From assembly GCA_020073015.1 (NCBI GenBank), contig JAIQFZ010000017.1, forward strand, positions 1 through 49,226: a stretch of DNA of 49,226 bases, given 5' to 3'. The position numbers were made by a program, and so were the translations under genes. The notes beneath the pieces were generated by a model, which did not search any database, had not been told where the DNA came from, and was given only the letters and a program-made list of their open reading frames with translations. Of this stretch, positions 17,230 through 26,237 are shown piece by piece. Position 1 is the first letter of the stretch. Each line of letters begins with the position of its first letter. This DNA comes from Terriglobia bacterium (GTDB lineage Bacteria; Acidobacteriota; Terriglobia; Terriglobales; Acidobacteriaceae).

Positions 17230-17273
17230 CAATCTATGAAAGATGCCCCTCATGCGCCGCTCCGGCCAGAATT

Positions 17274-18884
17274 TCACCACGGGCTGCGAGCTTCTTCTTC
17301 TCTTTCCATGGCGATTACGGCGACCCACTGTCCGCTCTGTTCCTTGTGAAACATAATCCTTCCGCCGAGCCGCTGGGCAATCTCTTCGGGAAGCAGGTCG
17401 CGATGGTAGCCAAAGAATCTCTCCTTGACGCGCTGCCACCAGGCCCAATCTTCGAGGAACGGATGTGGCGGCTGGTACTTGGTCGAAAACACAAACGCGA
17501 CATCGAACTGGCCAGCGGCCGTGGAGGCGGCGGAGATCTGCGCAGCCGTGAAGTCTTCGATGCGCACAACTGGAAACGGGCGGCTCACGTAGCCCAGCCA
17601 TGGCCGAGTGAGTTCGTCCGAGGCGGGCCAGGCGCTTAACACTCTTGCGCGGGGATACCGCATCGCGAGAAAGCGGCTTGCTTCGGCATGCATCACGATG
17701 TAGTCGCGGTAAGCGAGGTTGTCTTCCAGAGAGAAACCGTAGGGCGGATTCGTAAACAGGGCAACGACAAACACGGCCGCTACTATTCCCACGATCCCTT
17801 TCCAGAATCGCACTCGCCGCCACAACGTCGCGGTTAACTCCAAAATTACCAACGGCACAGCCGGCAACATGTAGCGCGCCAACACCGCACCGCCCACTGC
17901 CGACATGAACCCCAAATAAGCGAGCGCGACCGAAAGAAATCCAGCCTGAATCCAGATTGCAATGCGCGGCCGTGAGATTCCCTTCTCCATTTGCGCCGGA
18001 CGAAACATCGCCAGCAGCCCGGCTAGCATCAGCAGATAGAGGCCAAGATATCCGAACAGTTGCCAGAGCCGCAGTCCCAGAGCGAGTGGGATGCGCAAAG
18101 GATCGAGCGTAGAAGCAACGTTGTAGCGGAAGTACTCGGGATTGCCAAGCAGGAAACCTGTTGTCGCGTAGTGGTACGCATACCAACATGCCAGCGGCAC
18201 GACGGGAACCAACAGATGAAACGCGCGTGTGCGTCTTCCCGCGCTTGGGAAAAGTTCCTGCCATCGCGGGCGAACAACATGCGCCAGAATTTCCCAGGCA
18301 AACAGCGCGAGGGGCGCCAGAATCGCTGTCTCTTTCGCCAGAACCGCCAGAGAAAACCAGGCGGCTTGTTTCCAGCGGCAGTCCTCAAAGTAGGCAGACA
18401 AACCCCAGAAGGTAAAGCCAGCAGCCGCCAGATCCACCTGGGCGAGTGAACTCTGGGTGAAAAACACCGGGTAGAGCGCGGTCAGCGCGGTGGTCGCCCA
18501 GGCCACCGCGGGGTTCGCGCTCAGCCGGGAGAGCCGCCAGATTCCCAACAGGGAAAACGCGGCCAGCGCCAGCATGGCGGTGCGCGTGACCAGCGTGGAA
18601 TATCCCGCGACTCGCCACGCCAGTGCGAGCCAGGCCATTACCAGCGGAGGATGAGCGTTTGAAACAGTGGAGTGCGGAATGAGCGTGCCGGTCAGGTACA
18701 GGTCTCGCGCCGCGGGCACGTAATAGCCCGCCTCATCCCAGAAATAGGGGAGACGCAGCAGGGGCGCATGCAGAAGCATCAATCCGGCAAAGAACAATGA
18801 GAACAACAGTAGTTGCTGCGTCCAGGTGACAGAGGAGAGTGCTTGCCCTGATGGAGCGGCGGCAGCCGATGGCCTCGCAGCCAT
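17274..18884 (-). CDS. ArnT/PMT-type membrane glycosyltransferase (GT-C fold)
   Basis: 536 residues with 10-12 predicted membrane helices. The acidic motif RLPYFWDEAGYY (Asp50-Glu51) in the first periplasmic loop is the catalytic signature of dolichyl/polyprenyl-phosphate-sugar mannosyltransferases and ArnT, which transfer a sugar from a lipid carrier to lipid or protein in the periplasm. HPPLVMAWLALAWRV and VLAKETAILAPLALF are family-like. The substrate is unknown. Its ATG overlaps the stop of the upstream DUF3467 gene (TAATG), so the two are coupled. Confidence 0.85.
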   Translation of the reverse strand: MAARPSAAAAPSGQALSSVTWTQQLLLFSLFFAGLMLLHAPLLRLPYFWDEAGYYVPAARDLYLTGTLIPHSTVSNAHPPLVMAWLALAWRVAGYSTLVTRTAMLALAAFSLLGIWRLSRLSANPAVAWATTALTALYPVFFTQSSLAQVDLAAAGFTFWGLSAYFEDCRWKQAAWFSLAVLAKETAILAPLALFAWEILAHVVRPRWQELFPSAGRRTRAFHLLVPVVPLACWYAYHYATTGFLLGNPEYFRYNVASTLDPLRIPLALGLRLWQLFGYLGLYLLMLAGLLAMFRPAQMEKGISRPRIAIWIQAGFLSVALAYLGFMSAVGGAVLARYMLPAVPLVILELTATLWRRVRFWKGIVGIVAAVFVVALFTNPPYGFSLEDNLAYRDYIVMHAEASRFLAMRYPRARVLSAWPASDELTRPWLGYVSRPFPVVRIEDFTAAQISAASTAAGQFDVAFVFSTKYQPPHPFLEDWAWWQRVKERFFGYHRDLLPEEIAQRLGGRIMFHKEQSGQWVAVIAMEREEEARSPW

Positions 18885-19174
18885 TAGTGAACGGGTCCGC
18901 CCGGAGCGCGGGGATCGAGCTTGATCTCGCCGAACGCGGCTTCGTAGTTCGTCACGTTCTGCTGCAAGAGGGCCATGAGGGCCTTAGCTTGCTGCGGACT
19001 TAGATAAATCCCCTGGAAGTTTTTCAACTCCACCTGCGTCTCCGAGCTTTGCTGCATGGTTCCGAAGACGAGGAAGAAATCCCAGACATTCACCCGGATC
19101 TGCACGCTGTTGGCGTAGGTGTCGCGGTAGTCCGGGGTTTGCACAAACTTCACATTCGGTTGGGTCACATTCAT
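18884..19174 (-). CDS. DUF3467 domain protein
   Basis: 96 residues from the ATG at 19174 (a TTG at 19210 would add 12 residues). Matches DUF3467: YANSVQIRVNVWDFFLVFG, QVELKNFQGIYLSPQQAKA and LLQQNVTNYEAAFGEI. The domain is small, often found in gut and soil bacteria, and has no agreed function. It is translationally coupled to the downstream glycosyltransferase. Confidence 0.78.
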   Translation of the reverse strand: MNVTQPNVKFVQTPDYRDTYANSVQIRVNVWDFFLVFGTMQQSSETQVELKNFQGIYLSPQQAKALMALLQQNVTNYEAAFGEIKLDPRAPGGPVH

Positions 19175-19284
19175 AGCTGGCAGTGTACCGTCTCTGATCC
19201 CGCCCTGCAAAATTGGGGAGTGGCTGTTTGAAGTTTGGAGGAGTTAGTGAGACTATTGGGCCAAAGAACAGTAGGAGCGGCAGC

Positions 19285-19587
19285 GTGAAATACCGAATTG
19301 CTATGTGGGCGAGTGCGGGCCTACTCGTTGTGGGCTGCTGGCAACTTTATGCCTTCGCAACGGCCCCAATTCCGATTTCAGTCGAACCGATTGTGTGGAC
19401 TCTCGCCCGTTTAACTTGCCCAGTTGTGTTTGCTAGCTTTTATTTCCATTTCGGCGTTGGTTTCTATTGGGTTCTTCTTGCGAATGCTGCTACGTATGCG
19501 TTGGTCGGTCTGATCGTGGAGACCCTACGGAAAAAGCTGAAATCCGGCGAAGTGATTCAAAACAGCCCACTCCTCAAAATTGGGTAA
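19285..19587 (+). CDS. Small membrane protein of unknown function
   Basis: 100 residues from GTG 19285, which has TAGGAG (19272-19277) at good spacing; an earlier in-frame start at 19213 lacks a ribosome site. Three hydrophobic segments (about 4-22, 32-52, 56-75) and a basic tail LRKKLKSGE. The base composition is visibly lower in G+C than its neighbours. I recognise no family. Confidence 0.65.
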   Translation: MKYRIAMWASAGLLVVGCWQLYAFATAPIPISVEPIVWTLARLTCPVVFASFYFHFGVGFYWVLLANAATYALVGLIVETLRKKLKSGEVIQNSPLLKIG

Positions 19588-19596
19588 ACTTCAGTC

Positions 19597-21477
19597 CTAC
19601 TTCCGCTGCTCCAGCTTGACCGACGCCGTCAGCGGCTCGCCGTCTCGCAGTACTTTGACTTCCACCACATCTCCGACTTTGCTTCTACGCAAGGCGTCGG
19701 TGAAATCGTAGAGGTTCTTGATCGGTTTTTCGCCGAACTGCACCAGGATGTCCCCGGCCTTCAAGCCGGCCTTGGCGGCCGGCGAATTCGGTTTCACGTC
19801 GGAGAATTTCACTCCGTTTTCGACCTGCCCAAAATCCGGAATCGATCCGAAGTAGGGCCCGTATCCGCCGCCACCGCCCATTCCGCCCACCGGCTTGTCT
19901 TCTGCTACGACGACGAACGCCGGACGCTCCTCTGCATCGGCGAGTTGCACCCCGGTCGCCGACACGACATCGAGCAGGCGCGCCGCCGAGTCGGGGTTGA
20001 TTTTGTCCCACGTGTCCGACGGCTTGTGATAATCCGAGTGCAATCCGGAAAAGAAAAAGAGCACGGGAATCTTCTTGGCGACGAACGACGTGTGGTCGCT
20101 GGATGAATAGCCTCCCGGCGAGTATTCCATCTTGAATCCTGATTTTGTCTGCGCTTGTTCAACCATCGCTTTAAGAGTCGATCCGGTCCCAACGCCGCCC
20201 ACGTAAACCTTGTCATCCTTGATCCGGCCAATCATGTCCATGTTGAGCATAGCGACGGCCTTCTCCAGGGGACGCGTCGGTTCCTTCACCCATTCCGCCG
20301 ATCCGAGCAGCCCAAGTTCTTCGCCAGCAAACGAGGCAAACAAAATTCCACGCCGCAACTGTCCCTTCTGTGGCGCCAGTAAGCGCGCCAACTCGAGCAC
20401 GCCTGCTGTTCCCGACCCGTTGTCGTCGGCCCCGGGATGAATCTGCCCGATTTGCGAAGGCGCGAGCGAGTCGAAATTGCCACGTCCGAGGTGATCGTAG
20501 TGCGCGCCGATGATGACGTATTCATTCGTCTTGCCGGGCAGATAGGCGAGCACATTGTTCACGGTGGCCCGGGTGGTGACGATACTGACTTTTACCGCGG
20601 CGCTTAGATTCCCGGGCAGCGCGAAGGAATCCGGTTTCCCGGAATTGTTGATTTTGTCCTGCGTTTCCGGGAGTGACTTCCCGGCAGCCTTGAACCACTC
20701 GTCTGCGACCGCATTCTTCACCTGGACAAACACAATGCCAACGTTCTCCGGGCCGCTCACGCTCCCAAACCGCGTCAGCAGATCTTCTTCGCCGTCGCCC
20801 AGTTTGCCGTTGACCAGCACAAGCGCCTTCGCCCCGTGGTTCCTCGCATTGATTGCCTTGGTGATCAACTGGGAGTGTTGTGTCATCCCGTGATTGCCGG
20901 TCTTGGCCGCAAACGACGCTGGTTCGTAGCGAAGAACCAGAACAATCTTGTCTTTAACGTCGATCCCGGCGTAATCGTCGTACTGAAACTCATCGGCCGA
21001 AACGCCATAGCCCGCAAACACAAGAGGGCCCTGTGCGGCTCCTGAAGAAGAGAAACTGAAAGGAACAAAATCCTGCTTGGGCTTCAGTTCTTTCTTCTGT
21101 TCTCCGGCCTGAACGACGAAATGGTTCTTGCCTTTCAACTGGGCGCCGGTAATGACCGTAAACGGCTGGAGATAGGAGTGCGTGCCCGCCGGTTCGAGCC
21201 CCAAGCTCTTGAACCTCTTTTCAATCAGGTTCGCCGCGCGCGTCAAGCCCTTGGTTCCGTCGCCGCGCCCTTCCATTGCAGGAGTGGTGAGTGTCTTGAT
21301 GTCCTCCAGATAGCGATGCGGGTCGGCGGTGGGAACGGCCAGGGGCGTGGGCGCCGCCAGCAAGGTAATGGACAGCGCCGCGAGGACGCTGAAAACACCG
21401 GCTGCCCGTGTCGGATAGGTTCGAGTGGACTTCGGGACTGGGAATAAAGGCATATACCGCAAAATGCTAGGTTTCAT
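19597..21477 (-). CDS. Secreted M28 family metallopeptidase with protease-associated and PDZ domains
   Basis: About 626 residues. A signal or anchor helix lies near residues 25-45. A protease-associated insert (about 130-260) is followed by the zinc peptidase domain: GAHYDHLG, HPGADDNGSG, FASFAGEELGLLGS, LNMDMIGRI and SSDHTSF supply the His, Asp, Glu-Glu, Asp and His ligands of a two-zinc aminopeptidase. The C-terminus is a PDZ domain (GVKFSDVKPNSPAAKAGLKA). The start is placed at ATG 21477; MPLF at 21453 is an alternative, and longer frames would overlap the divergent gene at 21667. Probably cleaves peptides outside the cytoplasm. Confidence 0.9.
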   Translation of the reverse strand: MKPSILRYMPLFPVPKSTRTYPTRAAGVFSVLAALSITLLAAPTPLAVPTADPHRYLEDIKTLTTPAMEGRGDGTKGLTRAANLIEKRFKSLGLEPAGTHSYLQPFTVITGAQLKGKNHFVVQAGEQKKELKPKQDFVPFSFSSSGAAQGPLVFAGYGVSADEFQYDDYAGIDVKDKIVLVLRYEPASFAAKTGNHGMTQHSQLITKAINARNHGAKALVLVNGKLGDGEEDLLTRFGSVSGPENVGIVFVQVKNAVADEWFKAAGKSLPETQDKINNSGKPDSFALPGNLSAAVKVSIVTTRATVNNVLAYLPGKTNEYVIIGAHYDHLGRGNFDSLAPSQIGQIHPGADDNGSGTAGVLELARLLAPQKGQLRRGILFASFAGEELGLLGSAEWVKEPTRPLEKAVAMLNMDMIGRIKDDKVYVGGVGTGSTLKAMVEQAQTKSGFKMEYSPGGYSSSDHTSFVAKKIPVLFFFSGLHSDYHKPSDTWDKINPDSAARLLDVVSATGVQLADAEERPAFVVVAEDKPVGGMGGGGGYGPYFGSIPDFGQVENGVKFSDVKPNSPAAKAGLKAGDILVQFGEKPIKNLYDFTDALRRSKVGDVVEVKVLRDGEPLTASVKLEQRK

Positions 21478-21666
21478 CGGGAGCGGTGTCAATGGGCGAC
21501 TCCTACGCTCAGAGCACGCTTCCCGCTGCTGTTCGCCTTTTACCTCCTTGCATTCAGCTACTTGGGGACTGATGAGATATTCATCACAACCCTCAGTGCG
21601 CTCTGTACTAGCGGTATTCCCGGGGCAGGCGGAGATTGAAGATGAGGTGCTCTTCGGGCACATTGC

Positions 21667-23709
21667 ATGCCCCACAAGCTCACCACATGCACGTTCTGCG
21701 GTGTGGGTTGCGGTCTCTACCTGGAGACTCAAGGCAACCAAGTAGTGGGCGTGTACCCGAGCGTTTCGCATCCGACCAATCAAGGCAGAATCTGCGTACG
21801 GGGCTGGCATGTCCACGAAATTGCCAGCTCACCGGATCGGCTGAAACACCCGCTCCTTAAGAAAGACGGACAGTTTCAGGAAGTTCCCTGGGACGAGGCG
21901 CTCGGCTTCATCGCTACCCGGCTCACGGAAATCCGCAATCAGCACGGTCCCGATTCTCTTGCCTTCCTGAATTCGCCGCGCTGTTCCAACGAAGAATCCT
22001 ACCTGCTGCAGAAGCTTGCCCGCGCCGTGATCGGCACCAACAACGTGCACCACGGGACCGGCGCTTACTCGAACAATTCGATCAGTGTTCTGCTCGACAT
22101 GATCGGCGTGCCGGCGAGCACAAATTCGATCGCGGAGTTGGCGCAGAGCGAAGTGATCATTGTCGACGGCGTGGATCTGGCACGCCGCCTGCCCACTATC
22201 GGAGGTGCGGTCATTCGAGCCAAGCTCAATGGTGCGCGACTGATCGTCGTGGGCACGCGCCGTCACCGCGTGGCCGAAAATGCGGACCTGTTTTTGCAGA
22301 TCAAGCCTGGGACCGAGACCCTGCTGTATGGCGCCATCGCCAAGGTCGTCGTAGATCGCGGTCTCGCGAAACTCCCCTTCATCAAGGCCCGCTGCCGGGA
22401 CTACAGCGCCTTTCTGGCGCAAGTGCTGGAATACGATCTGCTGCGCGTGGCGGACGCGTGCGGCGTATCACCGGACCTGATCGAAGCTGCCGCCCTGGCC
22501 TACGGGCAGGCTCGATCCGCGGCACTGCTGTTTTCGTCCAGCATGGAAGATCGCACTCGCGACAGCATCCGCGCGGTCGTCAACCTGGTTCTTCTCACGG
22601 GCAACCTGGGCAAGCCGGGCGCCGGCCTGTTCGCGCTCAGCGAACAAAACAATCTGCAGGGCGTGTGCGACTTGGGGATGATACCGGACCGGCTCCCGGG
22701 CTACCCGAAGGTGAGTGATCCCGCCGCCCGCGCCGCGATGGAGGCAATCTGGAAGACCAGGATTCCTGCCACCCCGGGGTTAGGATCTCGTCCGGTCTTG
22801 ACCAGTCGCGGGCAGGGCCAGATACGCGGAGTCTGGCTCTCCCGCTACGATCCGGTTAATACCGCCTTCCTCGGTAATGTCGGAGATGTCGCTGCTCAGC
22901 TTCGACAGCTTGACTTGCTGGTCGTGCAGCACCTCTTCATGAACGAGACTGCGCAGTACGCCCATGTCGTTTTGCCGACCACAGCCTTCGGCGAAGAGGA
23001 AGTTACGTTCACCAGTACCGACCGTAGAATTCAATTGGCAGAGCGAGTCGTCGATCCGCCTGCGGGCCTGACCTCGGCTTGGGAACAAATTGCGGATGTA
23101 GCCCAGCGCATGGGAGCCGATTGGAACTACCGATCAGCCGGCGAGGTGATGGAAGAAATCGGTGAGGTCGTGCCCTCCTACGGTGGCGCAAGCTATCAGA
23201 ATCTGGCGCGCGAGTATGGCCGGCAGTGGCCGTGCACGAAGGACCGCCCGCTGGGCACGCGCTTCCTGTTTGGAGACAACAACCACAACGGAGGAGAGAA
23301 ATTCAAGTTCGTCCCGATCCCGAAACCGCCGCAGCCTGCGCCAGCTTCTAAAGACTTTCCGCTGACGCTGGTCTTTGGAAACTCACTCTACTACTGGAAT
23401 CAGAATGTAGTCGTCCGCCACAGCGAGACCCTGAAACGCGAATATCGGATCCTGATGCTTGACTATCCGCAGGGCTTCGTCGAGCTCAACACCGACGACG
23501 CCAAGCAACTCGGCATTCGCGACGGCAAGAGGATCCGGCTGTGTGCAGCGAATTCCTCTTCGACTGCGACGGCGCGGGTTACCTCGGAGGTCATGAGTGG
23601 AACCATTTTCGTTCCACATTTCATGCGGGATGTTGAACGGCAGATTCTGGGAGCGACCGGCGACAGCCGCCGGCTGGTTCCGGTGCGCGTGGAGAAGGAG
23701 ATTGCATGA
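21667..23709 (+). CDS. FdhF/NuoG-like molybdopterin oxidoreductase homologue lacking formate dehydrogenase catalytic residues
   Basis: 680 residues. The N-terminal [4Fe-4S] site is intact (Cys8, 11, 15, 43), and the fold is plainly that of formate dehydrogenase H: QKLARAVIGTNNV, LTGNLGKPGAG, GMIPDRLPGYP. Aligned without gaps to E. coli FdhF from memory, selenocysteine 140 corresponds to Tyr134 (codon TAC), His141 to Ser135 and Arg333 to Ser325. So it should not oxidise formate by the known mechanism. It is the first gene of the hydrogenase operon and overlaps the next gene by 4 bases. It probably serves as an Fe-S electron-transfer or scaffold subunit, as NuoG does in complex I; whether it binds molybdenum is unknown. 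No clear ribosome site is seen before 21667. Confidence 0.82.
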   Translation: MPHKLTTCTFCGVGCGLYLETQGNQVVGVYPSVSHPTNQGRICVRGWHVHEIASSPDRLKHPLLKKDGQFQEVPWDEALGFIATRLTEIRNQHGPDSLAFLNSPRCSNEESYLLQKLARAVIGTNNVHHGTGAYSNNSISVLLDMIGVPASTNSIAELAQSEVIIVDGVDLARRLPTIGGAVIRAKLNGARLIVVGTRRHRVAENADLFLQIKPGTETLLYGAIAKVVVDRGLAKLPFIKARCRDYSAFLAQVLEYDLLRVADACGVSPDLIEAAALAYGQARSAALLFSSSMEDRTRDSIRAVVNLVLLTGNLGKPGAGLFALSEQNNLQGVCDLGMIPDRLPGYPKVSDPAARAAMEAIWKTRIPATPGLGSRPVLTSRGQGQIRGVWLSRYDPVNTAFLGNVGDVAAQLRQLDLLVVQHLFMNETAQYAHVVLPTTAFGEEEVTFTSTDRRIQLAERVVDPPAGLTSAWEQIADVAQRMGADWNYRSAGEVMEEIGEVVPSYGGASYQNLAREYGRQWPCTKDRPLGTRFLFGDNNHNGGEKFKFVPIPKPPQPAPASKDFPLTLVFGNSLYYWNQNVVVRHSETLKREYRILMLDYPQGFVELNTDDAKQLGIRDGKRIRLCAANSSSTATARVTSEVMSGTIFVPHFMRDVERQILGATGDSRRLVPVRVEKEIA

Positions 23710-24812
23710 GAGCTCGCGTACTGGACCGCGACGACGCGCTGAAGATCGTCGATCTGCTGCGCCGGCAGGGCTACGAGGTGATCGCGCCGTTCTATGGCCG
23801 CGGGCGCGACACACTTTTTGACACGGTCACAGACCAGAACCGGGATCGGGTCCAGATTCATCTGCCGAATCCGTACTACCCACCGAAGCGCTACGTTTTT
23901 CCGCACATCGAGCGTTTGCTGAAGGTCCAGCGCAGCAATGGCGACCTCCATATCGAGCCTACGTACGAGCAGCCTCTACGCGCCATCTTCGGAATTCGTT
24001 CGTGCGACATCGCGGGCATATTCCATCTCGACCGTTTCTATCTGGGCCGCGAGTTCCGCGACATTTATTACGACAATCGCCGCAAGAACCTGCTGCTGAT
24101 CAATGTCGTTTGCAGCGATCCCGAAGTGGATATCGGCGAGGAATGCTTCTGCATGTGCTCCGACACCGGCCCCGCCGCCCGCGGCCACTTCGACCTGCAA
24201 CTGATGGACCTCGGCGAAGAATTCCTGGCAGTTGCCGGAACGCCCGCCGGGGAAGCGATGTTCGCAGATCCCATTTTCAAGAAAGGCACGGAGGCGCATA
24301 TAGCCAGGCGTCGTGCAATTCTGGAAGACGTTCGCAAACGCTTCAAGCCCATTACGACCAGCTGGTTCTCAGCAGCCATCCAGGACGTTTCAAAGGGCGA
24401 GATCCTGGAAAAGACCTGGGAGGAAATCGGCAACCGCTGTCTGGAATGCGGCGGATGCACCTATGTCTGTCCGGCCTGCACCTGCTTCACGGTCACTGAT
24501 CGGCAGGTGGGGCCGAACGAAATCGAGCGGGTCCGCATCTGGGACTCCTGCGGCCTGGACGGTTTCACCCGCATGGCGGGAGGCTTCAACCCGCGGCGCG
24601 CCGTGCACGACCGCCGCAATCGCCGCTTCTTCCGGAAGCTGGCTCACTACTTCATTCAACGCGAACTCTCCATGGCGTGCGTCGGCTGCGGGCGATGCGC
24701 GGCGGTCTGTCATGGAGACATCGGAATGCCGAGCGTGGTGGAAATGGTCCGCCGCGCCACGGCCGAGGTGGGGAAGGCAGAGGCCGAAAAACATGAACTC
24801 GTCAGCCATTGA
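23706..24812 (+). CDS. Sulfhydrogenase beta-subunit-like Fe-S protein (two 4Fe-4S clusters)
   Basis: 368 residues. The N-terminal 220 residues follow the beta-subunit pattern of NAD(P)-linked sulfhydrogenases (IFGIRSCDIAGI near 95-105, then a Cys-rich EECFCMCSDTG). Two ferredoxin-type motifs follow: Cys245-248-251-255 and Cys325-328-331-335. In group 3b hydrogenases this subunit wires the flavin subunit to the hydrogenase core. Here it sits between a FdhF-like gene and the flavin subunit gene, overlapping both. It overlaps the next gene by 20 bases. Confidence 0.85.
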   Translation: MRARVLDRDDALKIVDLLRRQGYEVIAPFYGRGRDTLFDTVTDQNRDRVQIHLPNPYYPPKRYVFPHIERLLKVQRSNGDLHIEPTYEQPLRAIFGIRSCDIAGIFHLDRFYLGREFRDIYYDNRRKNLLLINVVCSDPEVDIGEECFCMCSDTGPAARGHFDLQLMDLGEEFLAVAGTPAGEAMFADPIFKKGTEAHIARRRAILEDVRKRFKPITTSWFSAAIQDVSKGEILEKTWEEIGNRCLECGGCTYVCPACTCFTVTDRQVGPNEIERVRIWDSCGLDGFTRMAGGFNPRRAVHDRRNRRFFRKLAHYFIQRELSMACVGCGRCAAVCHGDIGMPSVVEMVRRATAEVGKAEAEKHELVSH

Positions 24813-25677
24813 GAATGTGACCCGGCCCATCGTTCCCGAGCCGATCGAGAACGTGTATCTGCCCAAGGTCGCGGTGCTCGACCGCGTGGTTGATGAAATC
24901 CATGAGCTCAAGACCTTCTGCTGGCACTTCGAAGATCCAGCAGAGCAGCGCGCTTTCAAGCGCTTCCGCCCGGGCCAATTTGCCCAGGTTTCGCTGTTTG
25001 GCGTGGGCGAGTTTCCCACGTCCCTGCCGCCCAGTCCCACCGAGGACGAGACTTTCTTCACCGTTCGGCAGGTTGGAAGTTGCACATCGGCGCTCCACCA
25101 GCTCAAGGCGGGCGACAAGTTCGCGATACGCGGACCCTACGGCAACGGCTTCCCGATGGAAGAGTATTACGGCAAGAACCTGGTGTTCGTCGCGGGCGGC
25201 ATTGGGTTGATTCCGCTGCGCTCGGCCATTGTGTACGCGCTGGCGCATCGCGACAAATTCCAGCGCATCCAGATTTTTCACGGCGCAAAAACACCGAAGG
25301 AACTGATGTATGTGCCCAAGCTGCTCGAGTGGGAACGAACCCCCGGGGTCGATTGCCACATGACTGTGGACCGGGCTGGCGCCGACTGGACGGGCAACGT
25401 CGGCGTGGTCGGCAGCCTGTTCAAGAAGCCCGGCGTCGAGGTGCCGGTCGATAACACGATCGCCTTCGTCTGCGGGCCGCCGATCATGTTCCGCTTCGTC
25501 ATCAAAGATCTGCTCGGCATGGGCTTCCAGGAACGCAACATCGTCTCGACGCTCGAACGCTACATGAAATGTGGCGTGGGCAAATGCGGGCACTGCTGCA
25601 TCGGCGTGGCCTACGTATGCGTAGACGGTCCGGTCTTCACCTACGAGCAGATCAAGAAGTTGGGGGAGGACATTTGA
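24793..25677 (+). CDS. Sulfhydrogenase gamma-subunit-like FAD/NAD(P)-binding reductase
   Basis: 294 residues of the ferredoxin-NADP reductase family. FAD domain near residues 20-120 (RPGQFAQVSL, RGPYGNGFP), NAD(P)-binding domain from VFVAGGIGLIPLRSA (131-145) to FVCGPPIMF, and a C-terminal [2Fe-2S] loop with Cys260, 265, 268 and 276 as in HydG and PyrK. It should exchange electrons between NAD(P)H and the Fe-S chain. The ATG at 24793 lies within the end of the preceding gene; the stop overlaps the following ATG (TGATG). It is the key evidence that the complex is NAD(P)-linked rather than formate-linked. Confidence 0.88.
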   Translation: MNSSAIENVTRPIVPEPIENVYLPKVAVLDRVVDEIHELKTFCWHFEDPAEQRAFKRFRPGQFAQVSLFGVGEFPTSLPPSPTEDETFFTVRQVGSCTSALHQLKAGDKFAIRGPYGNGFPMEEYYGKNLVFVAGGIGLIPLRSAIVYALAHRDKFQRIQIFHGAKTPKELMYVPKLLEWERTPGVDCHMTVDRAGADWTGNVGVVGSLFKKPGVEVPVDNTIAFVCGPPIMFRFVIKDLLGMGFQERNIVSTLERYMKCGVGKCGHCCIGVAYVCVDGPVFTYEQIKKLGEDI

Positions 25678-26237
25678 TGAAAGACCTCCGCCAACAACTC
25701 GGAGAATTGCTCCAGGGCCGCGTCTGCCTGATGGGCTTGGGGAATGTGGACTGCGGCGACGATGGCTTTGGTATCCGCTTAGCGGAGGAACTGCGGGAAG
25801 CCGGCGTGCCGGATGTCATCATCGCGGGAACCACTCCCGAGCAGTATGTCGGCCGCATCGCGAATCAGGGATTCGACCGCCTCGTTTTCCTGGACGCAGT
25901 TGAGTTCGGCGCGCCGCCCGGATCGGTCGCGCTTCTGAATGCCCGCGAAATATGCGCCCGCTATCCGCAGATCTCCACCCACAAGATTTCCCTGGGCGTG
26001 CTGGCCAAATGGGTTCGAGCCAGCAGCAGAACCAAAGTGTGGCTGCTGGGCGTGCAGCCGCAGTCCATAAAACCCGGAGAGACAATCACACCCACCATAA
26101 GCGCAACGCGCGATCTTCTCCGGACGTTGCTTCTGGAACTGTCAGCCGGCAAGAACCGCGTAGGGACAGCCGCCCTCGGCTGTCCAGCCGAGCGAAGCTC
26201 GGCAGTCACACGAGAAGATGAGGCGGTCACGGCATGA
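25677..26237 (+). CDS. hycI: Hydrogenase maturation protease (HycI/HyaD family) with repeat-encoded tail
   Basis: 186 residues. Nickel-dependent endopeptidase that trims the C-terminus of the large subunit after metal insertion. Motifs: GLGNVDCGDDGFG (21-33, metal Asp), LDAVEFGAPPG and STHKISLGVLA with the conserved His. The family is usually about 150-160 residues; the extra C-terminal part (from about 161, RVGTAALGCPAE) is the translation of the double-hairpin repeat at 26159-26204. The trimming target, a 28-residue tail after the DPCFSCTDR motif, is present on the large subunit encoded two genes downstream. The stop overlaps the next ATG. Confidence 0.88.
   Translation: MKDLRQQLGELLQGRVCLMGLGNVDCGDDGFGIRLAEELREAGVPDVIIAGTTPEQYVGRIANQGFDRLVFLDAVEFGAPPGSVALLNAREICARYPQISTHKISLGVLAKWVRASSRTKVWLLGVQPQSIKPGETITPTISATRDLLRTLLLELSAGKNRVGTAALGCPAERSSAVTREDEAVTA
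26159..26204 (+). repeat. Double-hairpin repeat, copy 2 (3' end of hycI)
   Basis: GTAGGGAC leader, a 9-bp stem GGACAGCCG with loop CCCT, then a 7-bp stem GCCGAGC with loop GAA. It lies inside the 3' end of the protease gene and is read in the same frame as copy 1 in ubiD, giving VGTAALG in both. Confidence 0.88.

Noticed and set aside
22000-22100. Selenocysteine (in-frame TGA) in the FdhF-like gene
   Set aside because: The aligned position is TAC (Tyr). No in-frame TGA or SECIS-like element is seen there.
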